Shown here piece by piece: positions 55,641 through 64,000 of a DNA stretch of 64,000 bases (within the stretch, counting starts at the first letter, position 1; every line of letters starts with the position of its first letter). The notes beneath the pieces were generated by a model. It was not told where the DNA came from and ran no database searches. It saw only the letters and a program-made list of their open reading frames with translations. The DNA comes from Ichthyophis bannanicus (Eukaryota > Chordata > Amphibia > Gymnophiona > Ichthyophiidae), in the NCBI GenBank assembly GCA_033557465.1, contig CM066032.1, positions 1,315,791,758 through 1,315,855,757 of the forward strand. Reading direction: 5' to 3'. Both the position numbers and the translations under genes were made by a program.

Positions 55641-56539
55641 GCAACAGCTTTTGATTTGGGATCCGCTGGGCAGGAGCAACTTCAAATTGCGGCCATTTCT
55701 GTGCAGACTCCCTAGCACTCCCCACCTCAGTATTTGTTGCCTTGAAATGTTGACTGGACTCTGGGACTCTCATAGGCAATTTAAGACCACAGCTCTCATC
55801 TTCCCACTGGCGGACACTGTGGCATTTGCAGAGGTCTGTTTATATAGACACAGACAAACATATGCATACTGACAGACAGACCAACAGACATCTTCGAGAC
55901 TCCACAATAGGCGCTATTGCTAGGGTGAAACAACCTAGTCTCCTCAGACCTTTAGCCAGAGTCCAGAGACCACAACTCTACAGAATCTGACACATGTACC
56001 AGGTAAATCCAGCAGCCAGTGTTAGCATCAAGCCCTGGCTCGGATTTCCTCTCCTTGTACTCTGAAGGACTGTGATAGCCACCTCCACAGCGTCCCCAGC
56101 CGTGACTGTTCCAGAGAGCAGTATCCAGGTTTGGGAACTGAAATCCTGGTGTACTGTATAGCAGGGACAAGCACCACTGTGGATCCACAGGCCAGTATCT
56201 TAATTTTTTTGTAATTCATCAGCCCAGACTGCTCTCTGCTTTCATCTGTCTGTTTCACTATCTTGCCACCAGAACTTCTGAGTGTCTGATCTGCAAATCT
56301 CATTCAATCATCTGTAAACCTGAATTAACAGAAGCACAGAAAGATAAAGTGACTTATCTAAGATTATACGTTAGGTTAATGGCAAGAAAAAGAATTAAGA
56401 GCTGCTCCAAACAGCCCTACAAATAAACCAGGATAAACTGGGCTGTAGTTTAAAAAGTGGATTCTCTGCACAGTATTAAAGCATCACAATGAGAGAACTG
56501 GCACTGAATAATAACCCGTAGCAGGGAAATCACAAAACC
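55641..56539. other. Unassigned sequence upstream of V segment 2
   Basis: No gene or transposon signature that I can support. Part may still be 5' UTR of the decayed minus-strand L1. Confidence 0.35.
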
Positions 56540-56595
56540 AGTCGCACAGAAGTGTCTTTAAAGGCAGGTGACGTGCAGTGATATAGAACCATCTG

Positions 56596-56649
56596 TTTTG
56601 CATATTCACACCCAGGAGACACTTCACTAATGCTGGGAGGATGTATAAA
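56596..56649 (+). promoter_or_regulatory. Ig V promoter: octamer-like element and TATA box
   Basis: TTTTGCAT at 56,596-56,603 and TATAAA at 56,644-56,649, the same spacing as in V segment 1 and 53 bp before the start codon. Confidence 0.75.
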
Positions 56650-56702
56650 TGTTTCCTTTTACTCTTTATGGTTTATTAATCAGCAGCTGCCAGTCAGGAA
56701 GG

Positions 56703-57282
56703 ATGAAGATGTCACAGACCCACCTCATCTGGATCCTGCTCCTCTGGATAAAAGGTAAGAAGAAAACATTCATGCTGGATTTAAAACAGGGGTAAAAGAT
56801 GAGTGAAAAATTACTACCAGTAGATAAAGACCAGTATGGTCCATCAAGTCTATCCAGCAAGGTGACTAGAGTTATAGAGTTGTTCTTCATCTGATTCTCT
56901 TCATTTATATAAATTACTATTCATTTTGACTTTAAATCCTGTTATAAAATATTTTATACATATATATTTTGTCTTTCTTCAGATTCAAATGGGCAGATTG
57001 TGATGACTCAGACTCCAGAATTCCTGTCAGTCTCTGTGAGAGACACAGTCACTATGAGCTGTAAAGCCAGTAGTAATATTGGCAACTGGGTTGCCTGGTA
57101 CCAGCAGAAACCCGGACAGGCTCCCAAGCTTCTGATATACGATGCTTCCAGCCGTTATACTGGGATCCCAGAGCGGTTCAGCGGCAGTGGATCTGGGACT
57201 GATTTCACTGTCACTATCAGTGGAGTTCAAGCTGACGATGCTGCAGTTTATTACTGTCAGCACTATAGCAGCTCCCCTCTCA
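56703..57282 (+). CDS. Immunoglobulin kappa-type V segment 2
   Basis: Light-chain variable segment. Exon 1 (56,703-56,754) encodes leader [17 protein letters not shown] and ends at GTAAGA. Exon 2 starts at 56,983 after TTTCTTCAG and runs to 57,282. Domain: [17 protein letters not shown], cysteine in MSCKAS, tryptophan in [36 protein letters not shown], cysteine in AVYYC, then [11 protein letters not shown]1 and CDR3 differ from V segment 1 while framework and leader are nearly the same, as expected of a recent duplicate. Open and with good splice sites, so probably usable. Confidence 0.93.
56812..56868. repeat. Remnant of an interspersed repeat in the V leader intron
   Basis: CCAGTAGATAAAGACCAG then GGTCCATCAAGTCTATCCAGCA. 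It keeps the middle part of the repeat seen at 13,937-14,010, whereas the first V intron keeps the beginning. Confidence 0.6.
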
Positions 57283-57310
57283 CACAGTGCTACAGACCCG
57301 TACAAAAACC
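57283..57310 (+). promoter_or_regulatory. Recombination signal sequence, 12-bp spacer (V segment 2)
   Basis: Heptamer CACAGTG (57,283-57,289), spacer CTACAGACCCGT (12 bp), nonamer ACAAAAACC (57,302-57,310). Identical to the signal of V segment 1, including the spacer. Confidence 0.95.
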
Positions 57311-57761
57311 TCGCTGCTGTGTCTGGCTGTTACTGATGCCTTTTTCATGCCACATGCGGCAACTAATGCAGGGTACAAAGGAAGCAAACTCTTTAAAGGA
57401 AGATTGCAGAAATCATTTTATATCCATTCTTTCTTTATTTATACTATTATCCAGACATTTATAAACTGTGAGAACAGCTTTCTATAAGTTGTGCAGGTAA
57501 GGAAAAAGACATCTAGGTCCATGCGCTTAAAAGTACAGTAGTATTTTTTATGTCTTGGTGAATGTGGCGCCTTTCACAAACTGCAGTATGTAGAGCTCTA
57601 TAAAGAATCATATGCCGGAAATAAACTGTTGAAATTAGGCATGTCCGTTGAATACAGTTTGATAAGACAAACCTAAAGAAGGTTTTGTCAGAGCAAGATT
57701 TAGGGCTGTCCACTTTGACCAACTGATTTGTTTCCCATATGCAAATGATGGGATTGTGCCA

Positions 57762-58483
57762 GGCTGGCTGCTGGCAGAGAGTGAAAAGCCATTTTTTGGG
57801 GGGCAGTAAATAGTCAGCGAGGGGTTTTGAAGTCCATGTGCTGGTTTTTGTTGCCCTAAAAAATGACTTTTCAAATTCCAGTTTTCACTCTTTGCAGCAC
57901 CTGAGCTTTAACATAACAGGACCCGACCCCCCCCCCCCACCCCCCATCCTGCAGTCACTTCGGCCATTCGCAGCCAATAAAAAGGCCTCTGGCTCTTTCA
58001 AGGATGGCCCCACCTCCTCTGTAGATCTCAACCAGGCCTACAAATCACTGCAGCCACCCCACAGGAACCCTCCTGATACCTTCAGCGAGCTCTAGGCCCC
58101 TGTAGCTCCTGACCAGTCCCAGCAGTGCGGCCCTGAGATGGCTAAGGCAATCTTGGCCCCCAGTCGATCTTTCGTCCCTGGCTGGCAGCCTCAGCTCACT
58201 TCCAGCCTTCAACCACTTCTAGCTCTCTGCCCTCCCCCCACCCCTGGAACCCTGAACGCATTGGCTGCGGTCCCGGCAGCTCAAACCATTGCTAGAGCTG
58301 TTCCACAGCTGCCGATTGAGTTCCAATTTCTTTTTTTTAAAATTTTAATAATGCTCTAGCCCAGCCCAAATGCAGTCCCTGCCACTTCCAATCGCAAATG
58401 CAGTCACATTTTTTTTTCTTTCAATTTTTTAAATTCATTTTCTGGCACTGTTGCCTTCATTGTAGCCATGGGGCCACTTCTAA
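57762..58483. other. Unassigned sequence
   Basis: Contains a C run at about 57,929-57,940 and T/A-rich stretches. No gene recognised. Confidence 0.4.
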
Positions 58484-58625
58484 TTATTTATTTTGTATTT
58501 TTTTTAAATATTTATGAATTTTACAATAAATTCAAGGATAAATGAATGCACTCGAAGAAAAGAGAAGCAGTCTGCAATACAAAAAGGAAAAGACATCCTA
58601 TGAGAAATAGCAAAACTAAAGACTG

Positions 58626-60317
58626 CCAGACTTTAGGAAAACTGATGAAAGCAAGATGGCTGGCGCGTGTTAGCCGCTGCTCCTACCGCGGTTAGCTTTA
58701 TTGCCTGTTTTTTCAAGATGCCACGTAAACAGAAGGCCAAAAGCTGGACCGACTTGGCGGTTTCGGATGCAGCGTTTAAGGGTCCTCTAGATTCTTTCTT
58801 GAGGCCCACTGGTGCAGTAGAGATTCGGGTGCTTGGCTCGTTGGGGGCGTCGGGAGCGGAAGACGGCTTACCGCACCCCTCTGAGCTCCAGGTCATGCTC
58901 AGCCCGGAAGTGCAGACTCCCCCGATTCAGCCAGCAGTGTTTGCCACAGGTGCGGTGGAGAAGGAGCCCCGTGGTGTCGGGAGAATCAGCGCTGATGTGC
59001 TAATGAGTACTCCAGCATTGAATACCGCTGCAGCAGCTGCTCCATCGACTGCGGAGCCTGTCGGCGTAGTGGAGAGCCCTGCCGTGATTGGAGTTGCTAC
59101 CCCTTTGGATGTTGTAGCTGGCTCGGAGATTCTATCTCCTACTGCTATTGACATACGGATTTCTAATCCTGTGAAGTCTGTTTTATGTCGCCCAGCAGTA
59201 ATAACTTTAGACTCTCTTTGGGAAGGGCTTCAGGCTTTGGAGCATTCTTTTTCTTCTCAATTTGGAGCCCTACAGAGCGCACTAGCCTTGATGACACAAT
59301 CAGCTGATCAGCAGTAGCAGGACATGGCTGGTATATCTTCCAAGGTTGCCCAGTTGGAGGTTAAAGTGGAGGGCGCAGCAACCTTATCAGGTACTATTTC
59401 TAAGGATGTACTTTCTATCCATGGAAAGATTGAGATGCTAGAGAACTCTGTCCGTAAACAGAATCTGCGTTTGTTGAATTTCCCTCGAGTTCCAGCTGTG
59501 TTGCCAAAGGATTTATTCAATACCTATGTTACATTGGTTTTGAAACTCCCTGCGGAGTCTGTTCCTCCCTTGGCTAGGATTTTCTATCTTCCAACAGCCA
59601 AGCGCAAGGTCCATGGAGTTTCCTCGCCTGTACGTTCTCCGCCATTGGACTCTTTGGACTTAACTGGGTTTCTGGAAACTACAGATCCGGCCTTCGTTCC
59701 GAGGGCTACCCTACTTCTTACTGTGGCATTGGAACCTGATTGTGATATGCTTGTGAGGTTGTATTTCAAGGCTAGGAATAAGCCCTTTATGGGGGCGACA
59801 ATTAAGATGTTTCCTGATGTCTCTAAAGCCACTCAGAAGCGCCGGCAGCAGTTTTTGTTACTGAGGCCTCGGGTTTTGCAGCTGGGAGGATTGTTTTTTC
59901 TGCGCTACCCATGTAGGTGTGTAATTAAGTATCAAGGTGTTAATTATACTTTTTTTGAGCCAGCACATTTAACTCAGTTTGTTGTCAGTAGGGATGTGCC
60001 TCCATCCTAGCTGCTGGGCTTCTCATGGTCCCCCGTTTGGGTTATGGAGGGTGGGGATTACGGTCCGTTAGTAATTAATTCTGCACCAGGTTTGTGTCTT
60101 ATTTCCTATTTTTCCTTTTTGCGAATTGTGTCTTGCTTTCTCACTTATTTTGTGGGCTAGTGAATTGTTGTTTAGATTATTGTTAAGATAGAGGAGTTTT
60201 CCCCTATCTTTTTCTTTTTTGCATTGTATTTCTTAATACTGTATTCTTTTCTGTAACAAGTAATTTTTTCTTGTGTAAAATTAAAAAATTGCATAAATAA
60301 AAATATATTTAAAAAAA
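58626..60317 (+). mobile_element. ORF1-only L1-like element (plus), nested in the previous one
   Basis: Flanked by AAAGACTG at 58,618-58,625 and 60,318-60,325. Removal rejoins GGGTCACAGTC and TTTAGTTTTGC of the minus element. The element has a short 5' UTR with AAGATGGCTGGCGCG, ORF1 to 60,010, a 300-bp 3' UTR and a poly(A) tail at 60,308-60,320. It has no ORF2 at all and is only 1.7 kb. Confidence 0.8.
58718..60010 (+). pseudogene. L1-like ORF1, one in-frame stop
   Basis: ATG 58,718 opens MPRKQKAKSWTDLAVSD. About 430 codons in one phase with a single TAG at 59,315-59,317. The first 170 residues are low-complexity and rich in A, P and V. AVITLDSLWEGLQALEHSF leads to the coiled coil AGISSKVAQLEVKVEG to IEMLENSVRKQNLRLLNFP. 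The rest has ARIFYLPTAKRKV, TLLLTVALEPDCDMLVRLY, IKMFPDVSKATQKRRQQFLLL and CRCVIKYQGVNYTFFEPAHL. The late-occurring stop and otherwise clean frame suggest a rather young copy. Confidence 0.85.
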
Positions 60318-60427
60318 AAAGACTGTGACCCACTAGCCCACAACTAGGAGGAGAGTGGAAGAAAAACACAAACCATACCAAATCTGAAGGAAAAAGAAAA
60401 AACCACCAGCAAGGATCAGACCAGCAA

Positions 60428-61769
60428 TTATTCAGTTATAGCAGCATTCCCTGTCTCTACCTCAGCAACCCACCGGGCGCTCAAGAACACGGATAGTTGA
60501 GAAGGGTCATAAAAAATATAGGAAACTGCCTGTAATCTAACAGAACATTTACAAGGAAATTTAAAAAAAAAACCTGACCCCCCCAACTGCTGCATTCCTG
60601 GACGTAACAATAGAAACTCTTGCCTATGTCTCTGGGTTTCTTTACATAGGTCAGGATAAACCCGAACCTGAAACCCTCTAAACTTAATCAAACGTTTCCA
60701 AAAGAACATCTTCAAAAAACAATCCCTATCATGGGATAATGAAAAGGTCACCAAAAGAGTAGAAGGACTGCAGGCTTCTTTGCCCGATTTCTCCAATAAT
60801 GTGGAGACATCAAGCGAGTCAGCCTGATGAACCCCTGGAATGGCCCCCTCCCCTAAAGATCTCCGTCCAGTTGGAAGAAAATACAACCTAGTAACAGGGG
60901 GATGTGACTCAATAGGGGCACCAAACACTTCCACCATATACCTTTTAAACATATCTCTTGCATTAACATATAATGATTTAGGAAAATTAACAAGTCTTAG
61001 GTTTTGATATCTGGAAAAATTCTCGAAATGTTCCAATCGAGTCCTTAACCCCATAGCGTCTTTAACCAAAGCAGCTTCAGAATTCTCAATACATTCATCT
61101 CTCGCCTCCAATGAGGAAACAATCCCCCGCAACTCCAGGAAATCTCCTGTCTTGCTGCATAGAAATAATATTGGACTGAACTTGAGCCAAGAGAGATTGT
61201 ACCTGATGGGATAAAGAATCGCCCAACTGCTGAATTGCTGACCAAATCGATTCCAAGGTAAAGATGGCAGGTCGTGGTAGGAGAAAAACCGAAGAGCCAG
61301 ACGTCATGTCCAAAGTCGGGACCAAGGCACCCGAGGATTCTGCTGCAGAAGATATTCCTCCCGGGACCTCCAAGTCCGCGGCTGGAAGCATGTGGATCTG
61401 GGAGCTGGAGCAATGACCCGGAAGAAGTCTTACTTCCCCCGTTAACAGCTCAGAGGGCTGCCCTCGATGATCCGATAATGCACCAACAGTAGAAGCAGTT
61501 AACGGAACCACGTCCTCCGAACTAGATGACTCCAGGACCAGGATCTTGGCCACACGCTGCTGGTCTGGTGAGAATTGACCAAACCCCAAACTGCTCAACG
61601 AGCTTCCTAGCTCCGATGGGCAGACAGCCGGGGGCAACGTCACTGGTGTACTACTGGCCTGATGTGGTTCACGAACAAGAAAGGAATCCAAAGGACTCGA
61701 GGAAATCAGAGGTAAAGCCGAGGGGGCCTCAGAGGGCTTCTTGCCACCTCTAGCTTTCCTTTTCCCCAT
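60428..61769 (-). pseudogene. L1-like ORF1 with frameshift
   Basis: ATG 61,769 opens MGKRKARGGKKPSEAPS. A long low-complexity S/P-rich region leads to PAIFTLESIWSAIQQLGD. A frameshift near 61,120 moves to SSLEARDECIENSEAALV. The RNA-binding core reads SRYQNLRLVNFPKSLYV, RLYFLPTGRRS, LVTFSLSHDRDCFLKMFF, RVYPDLCKETQRHRQEFLLL and CKCSVRLQAVSYIFYDPS. The LRLVNFP and YPDL-K-TQ-RR motifs are those of L1 ORF1 proteins. No ORF2 follows, which is unusual for a 5'-complete element. Confidence 0.82.
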
Positions 61770-62230
61770 AAGCAGAGCGCAACACCTACACACACCTCAC
61801 AGTGGCCATCTTGAAACCACTCTCTAGTATCTACTTTGTAAATTTAAACATAGCCACTTCAGCCCCTTCAGTCCCAACTTTATTTATTTTAAAACTGTTG
61901 CCAGCATTCTACATTTTTATTAACTCTGTCATGCTGTTTCACCACTAATGCTACAAAACATTGTAGCCACCTCAGCCAGCAACCAAGCCCAGGGGCATCC
62001 TGTGGAGCCCAGGTAAATTATTAATCAAGCTTTATTTTAAATTCTGGTTACACAGACTTGATTTAATAAAAAAGTGGGGAAAGTAGTGTAGGGGGTGAGC
62101 GCAGGGGGGAGAGAGTCTGGGAATGGAAACAGAGAGTTGGGGGATGGAGGAGGGACACAGGAGAGGGTTGGAGAGGGGGAGAGGGAAGAGTGCAAGTGGT
62201 CAGAGGGTGAAGCACTGCACCCCACCTCCA

Positions 62231-62237
<7 letters not shown>

Positions 62238-62290
<53 letters not shown>

Positions 62291-62298
62291 ACACACAC
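62238..62298. repeat. (AC)n microsatellite
   Basis: About 30 CA units with two interruptions. Flanked on the left by a purine-rich tract at about 62,075-62,210. Confidence 0.95.
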
Positions 62299-62544
62299 GT
62301 GTAGCTTCAAGGCCAGAGGTGATGGTGGGAGATGGAGAAGGAGGAGTAGGGTCACTTCCTTCTGTTGGTACTGAGCAGTGGCCCATTAGTAAATCAGGCC
62401 CTAAAATCTAAAAAAGTAACTGTGATACATCTTTTTTTTTTTGGGTACTGTGACCTAGATTTCAATGACTGGCTCCTTGATTTTTAGGCCAGCTTCTAGA
62501 TTCCAAGAAAATATGTCAAGGCATGCTTTAAGTGGACAGCGGCG

Positions 62545-62690
62545 CTTCCTGCATTGCGATGGCGATTGGTTCTCTGAATGGTGGAGCTGTGCAGGGCAGG
62601 AAGTTCACACTGATGTGATTTGAGAGATCAGTCTAAGCTTCCTGTCCCTCACAGCTCCACCTTTCAGAGAGCCGATCGCAGGTGCAGGAA
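62545..62690. repeat. Hairpin with about 60-bp arms
   Basis: GCTTCCTGCATTGCGATGGC on the left is the inverse of GATCGCAGGTGCAGGAAGC on the right. The arms continue through GGTTCTCTGAATGGTGGAGC against CTCCACCTTTCAGAGAGCC. Loop of about 30 bp. Probably the core of a non-autonomous DNA element; termini not found. Confidence 0.75.
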
Positions 62691-62919
62691 GCTGTTGGGC
62701 CGCGGTGGTCTGGAGGAGCACAAATTGCACAATGGGTTAGAGGATGCTGGCGGCAGCCTGATAGGGCCTTAAAGGAGAGAAATACAGGATAGGGGAAGGC
62801 CAGGGAAAGGGGGTATGAGAGAGAAGGATTATGAGAATGAGAAAGAGAAACAGACTGTGGGAAGGTTGGGAGATTATGTGAGAGAGAGACTGCAGGAAGC
62901 CTGTGAGAAGGGTAATGAG

Positions 62920-63190
62920 AGAGAGACACACACACAGCCTCTGACACTGCATTACAGACACACACACACAGCCTCTGACACCCCCATGACATTCACACAT
63001 GACCGCAGCCCCTGAAACACGCCTTGACACACACACATATACCCTTGCATGAAGCCCTTGAGGCTCCGCATGCCATACACACGCATTAAGCCCTCAACAC
63101 TCCCCATGACACGCGCAGCCGCAGTACTCTCTATAACACATGCACCTCACACATATCTACACATCATCCAACACACCCCAATGACACATG
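62920..63190. repeat. CA-rich cryptic minisatellite, second locus
   Basis: CA runs alternate with CAGCCTCTGACAC and CCCCATGACA units, as at 6,836-7,232. The two loci probably derive from one repeat family. Confidence 0.65.
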
Positions 63191-63734
63191 TCGCATACAC
63201 AGAGATGCTGAGCTATGAGGGGATTTCAGAGATGCTGGGCTCTGAGACGTGGACAGTGAGAGGAGGATGTTGGACTCTTGAGAGGTGGACAGAGAGGGTG
63301 AGGGATGGACAGAGATGTAGATGCTAAACTGTGAAGAGTGGGCAGATGGTGAAAATTGAGTGGATAGAAGGGTAGCAAGTGAGACATGGAGGAAGGATCA
63401 TTATGTCAGCGACAGACATAGAGAGGGAATGGAAGAAGACAGAAGGAGCAAGGAGAAATGCAAATGCACAGCAGACACTGGAAAGGGGGTTGAGAGAAGA
63501 CAGAAGAGAAACTGGGCATAGGACTGAAATACAAAATGACCAGACAACAGCAGTAGAAAAAAAGTACTTTATTTTGAATTTATGAACTGGGATATGTTAG
63601 CTTTGGGAAATGTGCATTGCCGATGTCTGTGTTTGTGTTCAGTACTATATACATGGCAGTGTGTTTCTGCTGTGCTATGTATTAGAAATTAATTTTAAAA
63701 AATTTCAAAAATATATTTGATATATATTGGAGTG

Positions 63735-63998
63735 GAGGAGTGGCCTAGTGGTTGGGGCAAGGTACTTCAGGCTGGAAGGTCGGGGGTTCAAATCCCACTA
63801 GAGGACAGCAACCTTGGTCCGGAAGGACTGGGGTTTCTAGTCCCACAGGTGCTCCTTGTGGTCTTGGGCAAGCCACTTAACCCTCCATAGCCCATGTTCC
63901 CTATAAAATAGTTATCTCCAAGTTATAATGCACTGTTCAATGTAATTTCAGTTTGTTCAATATAAACCGCACTGATGCAGAATAGCACAGTATATAAG
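63735..63998 (+). mobile_element. tRNA-derived SINE
   Basis: The A box TGGCCTAGTGG (63,741-63,751) and B box GGTTCAAATCC (63,785-63,795) match RNA polymerase III promoter consensus. The body has CTTGTGGTCTTGGGCAAGCC and ACTTAACCCTCCATAGCC. The 3' end, TATAAACCGC to CAGTATATAAG, resembles the tail of an L2-type LINE that would mobilise it. A diverged copy is at 20,251. Confidence 0.85.
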
Positions 63999-64000
63999 AG

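Larger units (their letters stand above)
56540..57761 (+). repeat. Duplicated V-gene unit, copy 2
   Basis: Similar throughout to 8,776-9,966 with small indels, in the same orientation 47.8 kb away. Similarity ends after GATGGGATTGTGCCA in both copies. Confidence 0.8.
58498..61826 (-). mobile_element. ORF1-only L1-like element (minus), interrupted
   Basis: On the minus strand: a short 5' UTR with AAGATGGCCACTGTGAGG, ORF1 (61,769-60,428), a 3' UTR from 60,427 that resumes at 58,617 after the inserted element, and an A-rich tail at about 58,500. No ORF2. Candidate flanking duplication TTATTTATTTTGTA (58,484-58,497) and GTATCTACTTTGTA (61,827-61,840), three mismatches. Confidence 0.75.

Noticed and set aside
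62095..62374. Threonine-histidine repeat protein
   Set aside because: Translation of the (AC)n microsatellite.
63741..63800. Functional tRNA gene
   Set aside because: A and B boxes are good, but the cloverleaf is not complete, and a LINE-like 3' end and a second diverged copy show it is a SINE.

Overview
This window looks like vertebrate genomic DNA packed with transposons. Two immunoglobulin kappa-type V gene segments are the only host genes I can support. Each has an octamer-like promoter, a TATA box, a split leader, a full V domain and a 12-spacer recombination signal. The repeat mix is CR1, L2, L1/Tx1-like and Penelope-like retroelements plus hAT, mariner and an unassigned DNA transposon. 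With kappa V genes this points to a tetrapod, and I would guess an amphibian such as a caecilian; the species call is inference. No bacterial features (operons, Shine-Dalgarno sites, CRISPR) are present.

Layout. 1-1.4 kb: nothing recognised. 1.4-5.8 kb: a minus-strand Penelope-like element inside inverted repeat arms that carry hammerhead-ribozyme-like motifs. 5.8-8.8 kb: a palindromic MITE-like block, CR1 pieces, CA-rich DNA and an L2 tail. 8.8-10 kb: V segment 1. 10.5-13.1 kb: mariner remnant, hairpins and a further hammerhead-like motif. 14.1-20.1 kb: a minus-strand CR1 (family B) split between ORF1 and ORF2 by a 2.6-kb hAT-like element. 20.8-32.5 kb: a plus-strand L1-like element with target duplications; a CR1 (family A) sits inside it and an L2 with an intact 3' ORF sits inside the CR1.

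32.7-43.7 kb: a second family-B CR1. Inside it is a 2.8-kb DNA transposon with about 110-bp terminal inverted repeats and a TAA duplication, coding for an uncharacterised transposase-like protein. That transposon is in turn split by a nearly intact 5.4-kb L1. 43.7-55.6 kb: a minus-strand L1 wreck with several CR1 copies, a solo LTR and tandem repeats inside it. 56.5-57.8 kb: V segment 2, a duplicate of V segment 1. 58.5-61.8 kb: two ORF1-only L1-like elements, one inserted in the 3' UTR of the other. 62-64 kb: CA-rich DNA, a hairpin and a tRNA-derived SINE.

The V segments would supply kappa light-chain variable exons by RAG recombination. Everything else is a layered record of insertions whose order can be read from target duplications and from reading frames that become continuous when the younger element is removed. 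The best candidates for something undescribed are the DNA transposon at 33,971-42,240, the ORF1-only L1 pair and the set of hammerhead-like motifs.
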